Of a DNA stretch of 64,000 nucleotides, positions 42,493 to 51,761 are shown in pieces (the first letter of the stretch is position 1; each line of letters opens with the position of its first letter). Source of the stretch: Nocardia higoensis NBRC 100133 (GTDB lineage Bacteria; Actinomycetota; Actinomycetes; Mycobacteriales; Mycobacteriaceae); assembly GCF_000308595.1 (NCBI RefSeq), contig NZ_BAGA01000102.1:62001-126000 (forward strand), read 5' to 3'. The notes beneath the pieces are model-generated. The model was given only the letters and a program-made list of their open reading frames with translations. It was not told the origin of the DNA and searched no databases. The translations under genes and the position numbers were made by a program.

Positions 42493-43380
42493 TCAGCGGC
42501 GGCGTGGCCGTGGCTGGCAGCGCGGGCAGGAGTACGACGATCGATTCATGAACTTCTCCCGACCGATCGGCGCGCCGCAGCGCCGGCACGGCTGGTCCTG
42601 CCTGCCGTAGACGGCCAGGGCGCGCTCGAAGTAGCCGGACTGGCCGTTGACGTTGACGTAGAGCGCGTCGAAGGAAGTTCCGCCCGCCGCGAGGGCCTCG
42701 TCCATCACCGCACGTACCTCGGTGAGCAAACCGCGCAGCGCGGGGCGGGTCAGGCCGGAGGCCGTGCGGTTGCCGTTGATGCGGGCCCGCCACAGCGATT
42801 CGTCGGCGTAGATGTTGCCGATTCCGGAGATCACCGTCTGGTCCAGCAGGACGCGTTTGATCTCGGAGTTCTTCGCGCGGATCGCGGCGACGGTGGCTTC
42901 GGCGTCGAAGAGCGGATCCAGCGGGTCGCGAGCGATGTGCGCGACCGGTTCCGGGACGAGCGAGCCGTCGATCTCGAGCAGCGGAGCCAACGCCCAGCCG
43001 CCGAAGGTGCGCTGATCGACGAACCGCAGTTCGCTGCCGTCGTCGAGAGCGGCACGGATGTGCGCGTGCTTCTCGACGGGTGCGTCCGCGGGCTGCACGA
43101 GCATCTGGCCACTCATGCCCAGGTGCACGACCAGAGCGGCGTCGAGGGCAGGTTCGGAGGCGGCGGAGTCCGATTCGTCGAAGGTGAGCCACAAGTACTT
43201 ACCGCGACGGCAGGCGGCGCGTACCCGGCGACCGGTGATGCGCGCGGTCAGGTCGGCCGCACCTGGAATATGCCTGCGCACCGAACGCGGATGGGTGACT
43301 ATGACCGACTCGACGATGCGACCGGCCACATGCTCGGCCAGACCACGCCGGACAACCTCGACCTCGGGAAGTTCGGGCAC
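42493..43380 (-). CDS. mutM: formamidopyrimidine-DNA glycosylase
   Basis: MutM removes 8-oxoguanine and other oxidised purines and cuts the strand by beta,delta-elimination. The 295-residue protein begins MPELPEVEVVRRGL with the catalytic P2 and E3. It has GRRVRAACRRGKYLWL (catalytic lysine region), LLDQTVISGIGNIYADE (H2TH) and a C-terminal zinc finger, CRRCGAPIGREKF... YSCPRCQ. It follows rnc with one base between, as in M. tuberculosis. Confidence 0.97.
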   Translation of the reverse strand: MPELPEVEVVRRGLAEHVAGRIVESVIVTHPRSVRRHIPGAADLTARITGRRVRAACRRGKYLWLTFDESDSAASEPALDAALVVHLGMSGQMLVQPADAPVEKHAHIRAALDDGSELRFVDQRTFGGWALAPLLEIDGSLVPEPVAHIARDPLDPLFDAEATVAAIRAKNSEIKRVLLDQTVISGIGNIYADESLWRARINGNRTASGLTRPALRGLLTEVRAVMDEALAAGGTSFDALYVNVNGQSGYFERALAVYGRQDQPCRRCGAPIGREKFMNRSSYSCPRCQPRPRRR

Positions 43381-43381
43381 G

Positions 43382-44104
43382 TCAGGATTCGGCGGTCAGT
43401 GCCTGATAGGCGGCGCCCGCGGCCTTCTGCTCGGCTTCCTTCTTGGAACGCCCGACACCGGTGCCGTAGGACTGGCCGCCGATCACCGTCGTCGCGGTGA
43501 ATTCCTTGTCGTGGTCGGGGCCCGTGGAGGTGATCTCGTAGGCGGGCACGCCGAGACCGCGCTCGGCGGTCAGTTCCTGCAGGCTGGTCTTCCAGTCGAG
43601 GCCGGCGCCCATCCGGGGACCGCGCTCGAGCAATTCGGCGAACAGCCGCAGCACCACGCCACGCGCCACCTCGATGCCGTGCTCCAGGTGCACGGCGCCG
43701 AGCAGCGATTCCATGCCGTCGGCGAGAATGCTCGGCTTGTCGCGGCCGCCGGTGAGCTCTTCGCCCTTACCCAGCAGCAGATGCACGCCGAGGCCGCCCT
43801 CGCCGAGCCCACGCGCTACTTCCGCGAGCGCGTGCATATTGACCACGCTCGCGCGCAGCTTCGCCAACTCGCCCTCGGACTTGTCCGGGTGCTCATGATA
43901 GAGCCGCTCGGTGATGCTGAGCCCCAGCACCGAGTCGCCCAGGAATTCCAAGCGCTCGTTGGTGGGAAGGCCGCCGTTCTCGTAGGCGTACGACCGGTGT
44001 GTCAGCGCCAGGCGCAACAGATCCGGTCGCACGTCCACGCCGAGCGCCTCGAGCAGACTCGCGTGATCACCGGACGAGCCGGCTTCGTCCTTGCTGGCCG
44101 TCAC
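43382..44104 (-). CDS. rnc: ribonuclease III
   Basis: RNase III cleaves double-stranded RNA in rRNA and mRNA processing. The 240-residue protein has the signature NERLEFLGDSVLGLSI, GMESLLGAVHLEHGIEVARG and a C-terminal double-stranded RNA-binding domain (DWKTSLQELTAE... GVGRSKKEAEQKAAGAAYQAL). GTG at 44104 is chosen because the sequence from TASKDEAG is more family-like than upstream extensions; no good ribosome-binding site is visible, suggesting coupling to rpmF, whose stop is 23 bases upstream. Confidence 0.95.
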   Translation of the reverse strand: MTASKDEAGSSGDHASLLEALGVDVRPDLLRLALTHRSYAYENGGLPTNERLEFLGDSVLGLSITERLYHEHPDKSEGELAKLRASVVNMHALAEVARGLGEGGLGVHLLLGKGEELTGGRDKPSILADGMESLLGAVHLEHGIEVARGVVLRLFAELLERGPRMGAGLDWKTSLQELTAERGLGVPAYEITSTGPDHDKEFTATTVIGGQSYGTGVGRSKKEAEQKAAGAAYQALTAES

Positions 44105-44127
44105 GTTCGATACGGGTGATCGAGCCG

Positions 44128-44310
44128 TCAGACGGCGGAAGTGACCTGGCGGCCCTTGTAGGTGCCGCAGGACGGGCACGCGATGTGCGGCAGGGTCTTC
44201 TCACCGCAGGCCCGGTTCGGGCAGGTGATCAGAGTAGGCGCGGCAGCCTTCCACTGGCTGCGCCGCGACCTGGTGTTGGAACGGGACATCCGGCGCTTGG
44301 GAACGGCCAC
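44128..44310 (-). CDS. rpmF: 50S ribosomal protein L32 (zinc-binding form)
   Basis: The 60-residue protein starts MAVPKRRMSRSNTRSRRSQW and has C30, C35, C45 and C48 for zinc, so it is the cysteine-containing (C+) type rather than the zinc-independent paralogue. It lies between the DUF177 gene and rnc in the conserved yceD-rpmF-rnc order. Confidence 0.97.
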   Translation of the reverse strand: MAVPKRRMSRSNTRSRRSQWKAAAPTLITCPNRACGEKTLPHIACPSCGTYKGRQVTSAV

Positions 44311-44375
44311 GACTACTTCTCCTCTTGTCCTGTACTTACTCTGCCGGTGAACGGCTGACTTGGGGTCTTGCTGCG

Positions 44376-44999
44376 TTATCGGTCTTGATCGGCGTCCGCG
44401 TCGGGACCACCGCTACCAGGCGATTCGGAGGCGAATTTCGCCAGCCCGGCCCAGCGAGGGTCAAGTATCTCATGCCGGTGATCAGATCCCGCAATCGCCA
44501 TCGCCACCCCGCATTCCGGGCACAGCCCGGGGCAGTCCGGCGAGCACAGCGGCTGCAACGGCAACTCGAGCCCGATGGTGTCGACGATCAGCGGTTCCAG
44601 ATCGATCAGATCGTCCTGCATCCGATAGACCTCGTCGTCCTCGGTGGTCTGCTCGGTGGTGCTGTTCGGATACGCGAACAGCTCGGTGACCGGGAGGCTC
44701 ACCTCGTCGGTGAACGACTCCAGGCACCGCGAGCACTGCCCTTCGGTCGGCGCGGTCACCGTGCCGGTGACGAGCACACCTTCGGACACCGCCTGCAGCT
44801 GCAGATCCAACTCGACCTCGGCGCCCACCGGGATGGCCACCAGGTCGAGCCCGATACGCCCCTCCGTGGTGACCGTGCGCCGCAGCTCCCGCATGGTGCC
44901 GGGGCGACGGCCCAGGCTGCGGACGTCCAGCACGAAACCCGCGTCGACCCGGTGCGAAGGCACCCGATGACGCGAGGTGGAACCGGAACCGGCGGACAT
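44376..44999 (-). CDS. DUF177/YceD family protein (23S rRNA accumulation protein)
   Basis: The 207-residue protein has the DUF177 core: RTVTTEGRIGLDLVAIPVGAEVELDLQLQAVSEGVL, then GQCSRCLESFTDEV and later CSPDCPGLCPECG, two cysteine groups that could bind zinc. YceD-type proteins are linked to rRNA accumulation and ribosome assembly in other bacteria. ATG at 44999 is used; GTG at 45014 (VSEFV) is another possibility. It precedes rpmF in the standard order and corresponds to Rv2926c. Confidence 0.9.
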   Translation of the reverse strand: MSAGSGSTSRHRVPSHRVDAGFVLDVRSLGRRPGTMRELRRTVTTEGRIGLDLVAIPVGAEVELDLQLQAVSEGVLVTGTVTAPTEGQCSRCLESFTDEVSLPVTELFAYPNSTTEQTTEDDEVYRMQDDLIDLEPLIVDTIGLELPLQPLCSPDCPGLCPECGVAMAIAGSDHRHEILDPRWAGLAKFASESPGSGGPDADADQDR

Positions 45000-45098
45000 C
45001 ACGAACTCACTCACATTTCGAAGGGGAATGGGCAACCACACCACAGTACGCCGAAGGCTCCCGCCCGCCAAAACCGCGCTGGGCGCATCACACCGGCG

Positions 45099-45845
45099 TC
45101 AGCGGCGGTACTCGGCGGCATAGTCCGGCGCCCCCGCACCGCTGCGCAACTGGTGCCTGCCGCGACCGACGGTACGCAGAGTGCTGTTCAAGGTCTCCTC
45201 GAAGCCGGCCAGCGTCGAGTCGACGTAGTGATCGCATTCGTCGCGCATCCGGTCGGCCTCGGCCTGGGCGGTGTCGATCAGGCGGGCGGCTTCGGCGTGC
45301 GCGGCGCGCACGACCTCGGTCTGCGCGACCAGCCTGGCCTGCTCGGCCTGACCGTCGGCCACCGAGCGCTCATAGGAGGCCTTGCCGGATTCGATCATCC
45401 GCTCCGACTCCACCCGCGCCCGCCCGGTGACCGCCTCGTACTCGGCCTTCGCCTCGGCGACCGTGCGGTCGGCCTCGGCCTGGGCGGTGGCCACGAGATG
45501 GTCGGCGTGCGCGCTCGCCTCGGCGACCATCCGGTCGGCGTGCGCCTTGGCGTCGGCGAGGATCCGGTCGGCCTCGGCACGGGCGCTGCCGACGGTCTCG
45601 CGCGCCTGGTCGTCGGCCGTGGTGACCGCGGTCTCGGCGGCCGCGCGGGCGTCGTTGACGATCTTGTCCCGGTGGTCGAGCACGTCCTGGGCATCGTCGA
45701 GTTCACCGGGCAGCGCGTCGCGTACGTCGTCGAGCAGGTCGAGCACATCGCCGCGCGGGACGATGCAGTTGCGGGTCGGCGGAATGCCGCGCGCCTCCTC
45801 GACGATGGCCACCAGTTCGTCGAGCGCCTCGAAAACCCGATACAT
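45099..45845 (-). CDS. sepIVA: SepIVA-like DivIVA-family septum protein
   Basis: The 248-residue protein is close to Rv2927c/SepIVA: MYRVFEALDELVAIVEEARGIP, VPRGDVLDLLDDVRDALPGELDDAQDVLDHRD, then a long coiled coil of repeated Ala-Glu-Ala-Asp-Arg-type heptads (residues 65-225), ending LRTVGRGRHQLR. SepIVA is essential for septation and polar growth in mycobacteria. It is cytoplasmic and membrane-associated. The start at 45845 follows the homologues. It lies upstream of the DUF177 gene, as in M. tuberculosis. Confidence 0.92.
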   Translation of the reverse strand: MYRVFEALDELVAIVEEARGIPPTRNCIVPRGDVLDLLDDVRDALPGELDDAQDVLDHRDKIVNDARAAAETAVTTADDQARETVGSARAEADRILADAKAHADRMVAEASAHADHLVATAQAEADRTVAEAKAEYEAVTGRARVESERMIESGKASYERSVADGQAEQARLVAQTEVVRAAHAEAARLIDTAQAEADRMRDECDHYVDSTLAGFEETLNSTLRTVGRGRHQLRSGAGAPDYAAEYRR

Positions 45846-46070
45846 GCTCACCAACCTCGTTCTCGTACCTACTTCGGACAGCTCGCCCACAGGCCAGTGT
45901 GCCCGCCGTCACGGGTTCTGCCGAGTCGTCTGCCGGTGTGTCGGCCCCGATGTCTCGCAGAACACAGGCAATACCCGGAATCAAGTGGAGCTTGAACCTC
46001 CACTTCGTGTACATTCCATGGCAGAGGACCGCCGAAGTCAGCCGGTCCCGCGAGCCACGTTCGATCGGAA

Positions 46071-46610
46071 ATGACCATGACCGCCCTGGAACCTCAGCGC
46101 TCGGCAGTACTGCCTGCGGGCATGTACACGCCGTGGGCTGTGCCGTATCCGGTGGTCGTACCGGCTCCCGCGCCCCGGGTGAGTTCGGAGCCGAGCCGGT
46201 GGACGCGGCTGGCCCAGTACCTGCGCGGCGATCGCGCACTGCCGCAGCTGGGACGCTTCGCCCTCGTCGGCGGCGCCAGCAATATCACCTATGTGCTGCT
46301 GTTCGCGGCCATGTACGGCATGGGCTCGATCACCGCCAATATCGCCGGATCCGCGGTGAGCACGGTGATCGCCAACGAGTTGCACCGCAGGCTCACCTTC
46401 AAGGCGGCCGACCGGGTGCACTGGTTCACCGCGCAGTGGGAAGCAGGCGGCCTGGCGCTGCTCGGCCTGGTGATCACCACCTGCGCGCTGGCCGCGCTCG
46501 AGGTCTTCACCCCCACTCTCGGCGGCAGCGCGCAGGCGGCGGCAGTCCTGGCGATCACCGCCGCGGTCGGCGGCATGCGCTTCCTGGCGCTGCGCGGCTT
46601 CGTCTTCTGA
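46071..46610 (+). CDS. GtrA-like membrane protein
   Basis: The 179-residue protein has an N-terminal cytoplasmic tail (to about residue 60) and four membrane segments (LGRFALVGGASNITYVLLFAAMY, ITANIAGSAVSTVIANELH, GLALLGLVITTCALAALEV, AAVLAITAAVGGMRFLAL). FVGG-like and NxxxRRLTFK patterns in the middle loop are typical of GtrA proteins, which help flip polyprenyl-linked sugars. Its start at 46071 has a weak ribosome-binding site. It lies alone between sepIVA and coaD, where M. tuberculosis carries the PDIM gene cluster. Confidence 0.85.
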   Translation: MTMTALEPQRSAVLPAGMYTPWAVPYPVVVPAPAPRVSSEPSRWTRLAQYLRGDRALPQLGRFALVGGASNITYVLLFAAMYGMGSITANIAGSAVSTVIANELHRRLTFKAADRVHWFTAQWEAGGLALLGLVITTCALAALEVFTPTLGGSAQAAAVLAITAAVGGMRFLALRGFVF

Positions 46611-46718
46611 GTCTTCGTATTCCGGCCCCGCCCGAACCCTGACGGGCGCGGCGTCGATCCCGCACGTCACCGGCGCGTGCTCGGGGCGCCGAGGCGGAAC
46701 TCGGCCGGGCACCGACAC

Positions 46719-46753
46719 CCGGACACCGTGGTCGTCATCGATTCGGTGTCCGG
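46719..46753. terminator. hairpin A between the GtrA gene and coaD
   Basis: CCGGACACCG (46719-46728) pairs with CGGTGTCCGG (46744-46753), a perfect ten-base-pair stem with a 15-base loop, in the 219-base gap between convergent genes. Confidence 0.5.
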
Positions 46754-46766
46754 TCCGGATTTCCGG

Positions 46767-46792
46767 CCCGGGACATGACCCCACGTCCCGGG
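46767..46792 (+). terminator. hairpin B with T-run between the GtrA gene and coaD
   Basis: CCCGGGAC (46767-46774) pairs with GTCCCGGG (46785-46792) around a ten-base loop. On the plus strand it is followed within ten bases by GTTTT, which favours a role as terminator for the GtrA gene. Confidence 0.6.
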
Positions 46793-46829
46793 TCCGCCGT
46801 GTTTTGCCCAGCCGGATGTGGCGGTGGGT

Positions 46830-47315
46830 TCAGCCCCGGCGTTCGACGATGCGGTCGAGCAGGCGCTTGTGCACGATGGGCGGCAGCATGTCGGAGACAT
46901 CGCCGCCGTAGGTGGCGACCTCCTTGACCAGGGAGCTGGACAGGTAGCTGAAGACCGGATTGGTGGCGATGAAGAAGGTGTCCACGCCGGACAGCTTCTT
47001 GTTCATCTGCGCCATCTGCAGTTCGTAACCGAAGTCGGTGGCATCGCGCAGGCCCTTGACGATGGCGGTGATGCCCTGTTCACGGGCGAAGTCGACCAGC
47101 AGACCGCGCCAGGAGGCGACCCGGACGTTGGGCAGGTGCGCGGTCACCTCGCGCAGCAGCTCCATCCGCTCCTCGACCTCGAACATGCCCTTCTTGTTCG
47201 GGTTGATCATGACGGTGACGACGACCTCGTCGAATTGCTCGGCCGCGCGGGCGAATACGTCGAGATGTCCGTTGGTCACCGGATCGAACGATCCGGGGCA
47301 CAGTGCTCCAGCCAT
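46830..47315 (-). CDS. coaD: phosphopantetheine adenylyltransferase
   Basis: CoaD converts 4'-phosphopantetheine and ATP to dephospho-CoA. The 161-residue protein has the nucleotidyltransferase motif GSFDPVTNGHLDV (T14, H17), INPNKKGMF, AIVKGLRDATDFGYELQMAQMN and the late YLSSSLVKEVATYGGDVSDMLP. It starts at 47315. It follows rsmD on the same strand with a 53-base gap. Confidence 0.97.
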   Translation of the reverse strand: MAGALCPGSFDPVTNGHLDVFARAAEQFDEVVVTVMINPNKKGMFEVEERMELLREVTAHLPNVRVASWRGLLVDFAREQGITAIVKGLRDATDFGYELQMAQMNKKLSGVDTFFIATNPVFSYLSSSLVKEVATYGGDVSDMLPPIVHKRLLDRIVERRG

Positions 47316-47368
47316 ACGCCCGACGCTATCACCGCGGGCACCGGCGTCCGCGCCGGTCCCGCGCCCGG

Positions 47369-47935
47369 TCATTCCGTATCCGGCTCGAATTCGGCCGACT
47401 CCAGCCGCGTCTCGCCGTACCGTCGCCGACCGGCGGGGACGAAGCCCGCCGGCCAGGCGATTTCGGGACTGCGCGCGGAGCGCTCGATCACCACGAGCGC
47501 CCCGTCCGCCAGCCAGCCGCGAGCGGCCAGCTCGGCCACTTCGGCGGCGAGGACATCGGTGCCGAGTTCGTAGGGCGGGTCCGCGAACACCAGATCGAAG
47601 GCGCCCGCACCGCCCTGGGCGAGCACGGCCCCGACCGAGCCGACCCGCAGTTCCGCACCGGCGAGCCCCAGCTCGGCGATATTGGCGCGTATCACCTGCG
47701 CCGCCTTGCGGTCGGATTCGACCAGCAGCGCGTAGGCGGCGCCGCGCGAGAGCGCTTCCAGGGCCAGCGCGCCCGATCCCGCGTAGAGATCGAGCACCCG
47801 CGCGCCCGCGAAGTCCAGCCGCGCGGCCAGCGAACTGAACAGCGCCTCGCGCACCCGGTCCGAGGTGGGCCTGGTGCCCGCGGGCGGCACCCGCAACCGG
47901 CGACCGCCCGCCGTGCCGGCGACGATCCGCGGCAT
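47369..47935 (-). CDS. rsmD: 16S rRNA (guanine(966)-N2)-methyltransferase
   Basis: RsmD methylates G966 of 16S rRNA with S-adenosylmethionine. The 188-residue protein begins MPRIVAGTAGGRRLRVPPAG and has RPTSDRVREALFSSL, the cofactor loop LDLYAGSGALALEALSRGA and the catalytic DPPYELG. Its ATG overlaps the pyc stop by one base (TGATG), so it is translationally coupled to pyc, as in M. tuberculosis Rv2966c-Rv2967c. Confidence 0.96.
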   Translation of the reverse strand: MPRIVAGTAGGRRLRVPPAGTRPTSDRVREALFSSLAARLDFAGARVLDLYAGSGALALEALSRGAAYALLVESDRKAAQVIRANIAELGLAGAELRVGSVGAVLAQGGAGAFDLVFADPPYELGTDVLAAEVAELAARGWLADGALVVIERSARSPEIAWPAGFVPAGRRRYGETRLESAEFEPDTE

Positions 47936-50900
47936 CAGGCCGGGGACTCGCGCAGCTGGAGTTCCACCAGCAGGTCACCGCCTTCGACCTGCTGCACCGT
48001 CGTCGTGGCGATGCGGCGCACCACGCCCGCGCGCGGCGCGGTGATAGCGGCCTCCATCTTCATCGCCTCGATGGTGGCGATGGTGTCGCCGACCGCGACG
48101 GTGTCGCCCTCGGCCACCGACAGCGTCACCACGCCCGCGAACGGCGCGGCGACATGCGCCGGGTTGGTCTTGTCGGCCTTCTCGGCGACGGGCACCTCGC
48201 TGGCCACCGACCGATCGCGCACCGCGATCGGCCGCAACTGACCGTTGAGAATGCACATGACCGTGCGCATCCCCTTCTCGTCGGGTTCGGAGATCGCCTC
48301 CAGCCCGATCAGCAGCGTCACACCTTTCTCCAGCTGCACCCGGTGTTCCTCGCCGCGACGCAGACCGTAGAAGAACTGATTCGCCGACAGGCCCATGGTG
48401 TCGCCGTACCTGTCCCGGTGGGCCAGGAACTCGGCGGTCGGGCCGGGGAACAGCAGCCGGTTCAACGTGGCCCGCCGCTGCGCCGAGTCACCGGACAGCG
48501 CGGCCTCGTCGGCGGCCGACAGCGGGGTCTCCGGCTTGGCGGGGCCGCGCCCTTCCAGCGCCCGCGAACGCAGCGGCTCCGGCCAGCCACCGGCCGGGGT
48601 GCCCAGCTCACCGCGCAGGAAGCCGATCACCGAATCCGGGATGTCGTAGCGGCCCGGATCGGCGGCGAAATCGTCGGCGTCCACGCCGGTGCCGACCAGG
48701 GCCAGCGCCAGATCGCCGACCACCTTCGAGGAGGGGGTCACCTTCACCAACCGGCCCAGCATCCGGTCGGCGGCCGCGTACTGGGCCTCGACCTCCTCGA
48801 ACCGGTCACCCAGCCCCAGCGCGATGGCCTGCTGACGCAGGTTCGACAACTGACCGCCCGGGATCTCGTGGGTGTACACGCGACCGGTCGGCGCGGGCAG
48901 ACCGGATTCGAAGGGCGCGTAGACCTTGCGCAACGCCTCCCAGTACGGCTCCAGATCACACACGTTCTGCAGATCGAGGCCGGTGTCGTATTCGGTGTGC
49001 GCGGCCGCGGCGACGATCGCCGACAGCGCGGGCTGACTGGTGGTGCCCGCCATCGCCGCGCTCGCGCCGTCGACCGCGTCCGCGCCGGCCTGCCACGCCG
49101 CCAGATACGTCGCCAGCTGACCGCCGGGAGTGTCGTGGGTGTGCACGTGCACCGGCAGATCGAAATTGCTGCGCAACGCGGTCACCAGCTTCGCCGCCGC
49201 GGGCGCCCGCAACAGTCCGGCCATGTCCTTGATGGCCAGCACGTGCGCGCCGGCGTCGACGATCTGCTCGGCCAGCTTCAGGTAGTAGTCCAGCGTGTAC
49301 AGATCCTCGGCCGGATTCAGCAGGTCACCGGTGTAGCTCATGGCGACTTCGGCCACCGTGGTGCCGGTCTCGCGGACCGCGTCGATCGCCGGACGCATCT
49401 GATCGACATTGTTGAGCGCGTCGAAGATGCGGAAGATGTCGATACCGGTCGCCGCCGCCTCGGAGACGAACGCCCGCGTCACCTTCTCCGGGTACGGGGT
49501 GTAGCCCACGGTGTTGCGACCGCGCAACAGCATCTGCAGGCAGATGTTCGGAATCGCCTCGCGCAGCGCGGCCAGCCGCTCCCACGGATCCTCGTACAGG
49601 AAGCGCAGCGCCACATCGTAGGTGGCCCCGCCCCAGCACTCCACCGACAGCAGTTCCGGGGTCAGCCGGGCCACGTGCCCGGCCACGCCGAGCAGCCCGT
49701 TGGTGCGCACGCGGGTGGCGAGCAGCGACTGGTGCGCGTCACGGAAGGTCGTATCGGTGACACCGACGGCCTTCTGCTCGCGCAGTGCCCGCGCGAAGCC
49801 CTCCGGCCCCAGCTGCAACAGCCGCTGGCGCGAACCGTCCGGCGGCGGCACGGTCAGATCGATCGCGGGCAGCTTGTCGTGCGGGTACACCTGGGTCGGA
49901 CGCTCGCCGTGCGGCTTGTTGACCGTCACATCGGCGAGGTACTCGAGGATCTTGGTGCCGCGGTCGGCCGACTGGCGCAGGCTCAGCAGGTGCGGGCGTT
50001 CCTCGATGAACGAGGTGGTGACCCGGCCGGCCTTGAAATCATCGTCGTCGAGTACGGCGAGCAGGAACGGGATGTTGGTCGTGACGCCACGAATGCGGAA
50101 TTCCGCCAGCGCGCGCCGGGCGCGCGCGGCGGCGCTGGGCAGATCCCGGCCGCGGCAGGTGAGCTTGACCAGCATGGAGTCGAAGTGGGCGCCGATCTCC
50201 GCGCCGAGGTTCGCACCGCCGTCCAGGCGGATGCCCGCACCTCCCGGGGTGCGATACGCGGAGATGCGCCCGGTATCCGGACGGAACCCGTTGGCCGGAT
50301 CCTCGGTCGTGATCCGGCACTGCAACGCCGCACCCCGAATCGTCACCGTGTCCTGACTCAACCCCAGATCCGCCAGCGACTCCCCCGCCGCGATCCGCAA
50401 CTGCGACTGCACCAGATCCACATCGGTGATCTCCTCGGTCACCGTGTGCTCCACCTGAATCCGCGGATTCATCTCGATGAACACATGATTACCGCGCTCA
50501 TCCAGCAGGAACTCCACCGTGCCCGCATTGCAGTAACCGATCTGCCGCGCGAAAGCCACCGCATCCGCACAGATCCGCTCCCGCAACGCCGGATCCAGAT
50601 TCGGCGCGGGCGCCAGCTCGATCACCTTCTGATGCCGCCGCTGCACCGAACAATCCCGCTCGAACAGATGCATCACATTCCCCTGACCATCGGCCAGGAT
50701 CTGCACCTCGATATGGCGCGGATTCACCACCGCCTGCTCGAGGAACACCGTCGGATCACCGAAGGCCGACTCCGCCTCGCGCGAGGCCGCCTCGATCGCC
50801 TCCCGCAACTGCGCGGGCTCGGCCACCCGCCGCATACCCCGACCGCCACCACCGGCCACAGCCTTGACGAAGATCGGGAACTCCAGCTCCCGCGACGCCT

Positions 50901-51336
50901 CGAGCAACCACTCCACATCCGCAGACGGATCGCTCGACTTCAGCACCGGCAACCCGGCCGCCTTCGCCGCCTCGATCGCCCGCGCCTTGTTACCGGCCAG
51001 TTCCAGCACATCCGAGGACGGGCCGATGAAGGTGATGCCCTCCCGCGCGCAGGCCGCCGCCAATTCGGGGTTCTCCGACAGGAACCCGTAGCCGGGGTAG
51101 ATCGCGTCGGCGCCCGCCGACTTGGCTGCGTCGATGATCGCTTCGATCGAGAGATAGGCCCGGACCGGATGACCCTTCTCGCCGATCTGGTACGCCTCGG
51201 CCGCCTTCAGCCGATGTACCGAGTTGCGATCCTCGTACGGGAAGACCGCGACGGTCCCGATGCCGAGCTCATAGGCCGCGCGGAAGGCGCGGATGGCGAT
51301 CTCGCCACGATTGGCGACCAAGACTTTCGAGAACAT
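47935..51336 (-). CDS. pyc: pyruvate carboxylase
   Basis: Pyruvate carboxylase makes oxaloacetate from pyruvate with biotin and ATP. The 1133-residue single-chain enzyme has a biotin carboxylase domain (KVLVANRGEIAIRAFRAAYELG, VAGGGGRGMRRV, VEHTVTEEITDVD) and a carboxyltransferase domain (TDTTFRDAHQSLLATRVR, with VHVHTHDTPGGQ metal ligands). A C-terminal biotin-carrier domain has the target lysine in IEAMKMEAAI. The start at 51336 matches homologues; the open frame extends further upstream. It is coupled to rsmD. Confidence 0.97.
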   Translation of the reverse strand: MFSKVLVANRGEIAIRAFRAAYELGIGTVAVFPYEDRNSVHRLKAAEAYQIGEKGHPVRAYLSIEAIIDAAKSAGADAIYPGYGFLSENPELAAACAREGITFIGPSSDVLELAGNKARAIEAAKAAGLPVLKSSDPSADVEWLLEASRELEFPIFVKAVAGGGGRGMRRVAEPAQLREAIEAASREAESAFGDPTVFLEQAVVNPRHIEVQILADGQGNVMHLFERDCSVQRRHQKVIELAPAPNLDPALRERICADAVAFARQIGYCNAGTVEFLLDERGNHVFIEMNPRIQVEHTVTEEITDVDLVQSQLRIAAGESLADLGLSQDTVTIRGAALQCRITTEDPANGFRPDTGRISAYRTPGGAGIRLDGGANLGAEIGAHFDSMLVKLTCRGRDLPSAAARARRALAEFRIRGVTTNIPFLLAVLDDDDFKAGRVTTSFIEERPHLLSLRQSADRGTKILEYLADVTVNKPHGERPTQVYPHDKLPAIDLTVPPPDGSRQRLLQLGPEGFARALREQKAVGVTDTTFRDAHQSLLATRVRTNGLLGVAGHVARLTPELLSVECWGGATYDVALRFLYEDPWERLAALREAIPNICLQMLLRGRNTVGYTPYPEKVTRAFVSEAAATGIDIFRIFDALNNVDQMRPAIDAVRETGTTVAEVAMSYTGDLLNPAEDLYTLDYYLKLAEQIVDAGAHVLAIKDMAGLLRAPAAAKLVTALRSNFDLPVHVHTHDTPGGQLATYLAAWQAGADAVDGASAAMAGTTSQPALSAIVAAAAHTEYDTGLDLQNVCDLEPYWEALRKVYAPFESGLPAPTGRVYTHEIPGGQLSNLRQQAIALGLGDRFEEVEAQYAAADRMLGRLVKVTPSSKVVGDLALALVGTGVDADDFAADPGRYDIPDSVIGFLRGELGTPAGGWPEPLRSRALEGRGPAKPETPLSAADEAALSGDSAQRRATLNRLLFPGPTAEFLAHRDRYGDTMGLSANQFFYGLRRGEEHRVQLEKGVTLLIGLEAISEPDEKGMRTVMCILNGQLRPIAVRDRSVASEVPVAEKADKTNPAHVAAPFAGVVTLSVAEGDTVAVGDTIATIEAMKMEAAITAPRAGVVRRIATTTVQQVEGGDLLVELQLRESPA

Positions 51337-51761
51337 CGGCCTACGGTACCTGGCGTCATAGCGGCCACCGACAAGGAAGTCCCGGTTCGCGGTCTTCTTC
51401 ACAACTATGGCTGGCAAGGTTGCGAAGACTTGTTCACCGGCCCGTCACACAGCCGTCGCGTCACTCCTCCTCCACAGGCTTGCGGAACTGACGCCAGCGC
51501 GGGGACGTGTAGCTTTCGCAGGCTTCACCTGCCCGCAGCACCGGCCGCAACCGATGCCTGGACCGGGCGCCGCTCCCGTGACCGGTCCCCCGACGCCACG
51601 TCAGCCTGCATTTCGGATTCTCCACGCGCTATCACTCCTCACAGCTCGACAAGCCGGATCGTGCACCCGCTTGTATTACTTCGACGTACGGGTGCACGGT
51701 TCGGTTCCCGAGCAGAAGCGAAAATCTCGGTGGCGCGAGAATCCGGCTGCGCGCCGGCTTT
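51337..51761. other. intergenic region between pyc and the epoxide-hydrolase-like gene
   Basis: About 425 bases lie between the pyc start and the stop of the next minus-strand gene. It should carry the pyc promoter. A ten-base-pair hairpin lies at 51660-51698. The plus-strand frame at 51407-51790 has poor protein character and no ribosome-binding site. I see no gene. Confidence 0.5.
51660..51698 (-). terminator. 10-bp hairpin with a relatively AT-rich loop
   Basis: CGTGCACCCG (51660-51669) pairs perfectly with CGGGTGCACG (51689-51698). The 19-base loop is less GC-rich than the surroundings. It lies 64 bases downstream of the epoxide-hydrolase-like gene, so it may end that transcript. Confidence 0.45.

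Noticed and set aside
51413..51426. GGCAAGGTTGCGAA as a possible RamB-type site upstream of pyc
   Set aside because: It resembles the RamB consensus only loosely with several mismatches, and no second copy was found. Not strong enough to report as a site.
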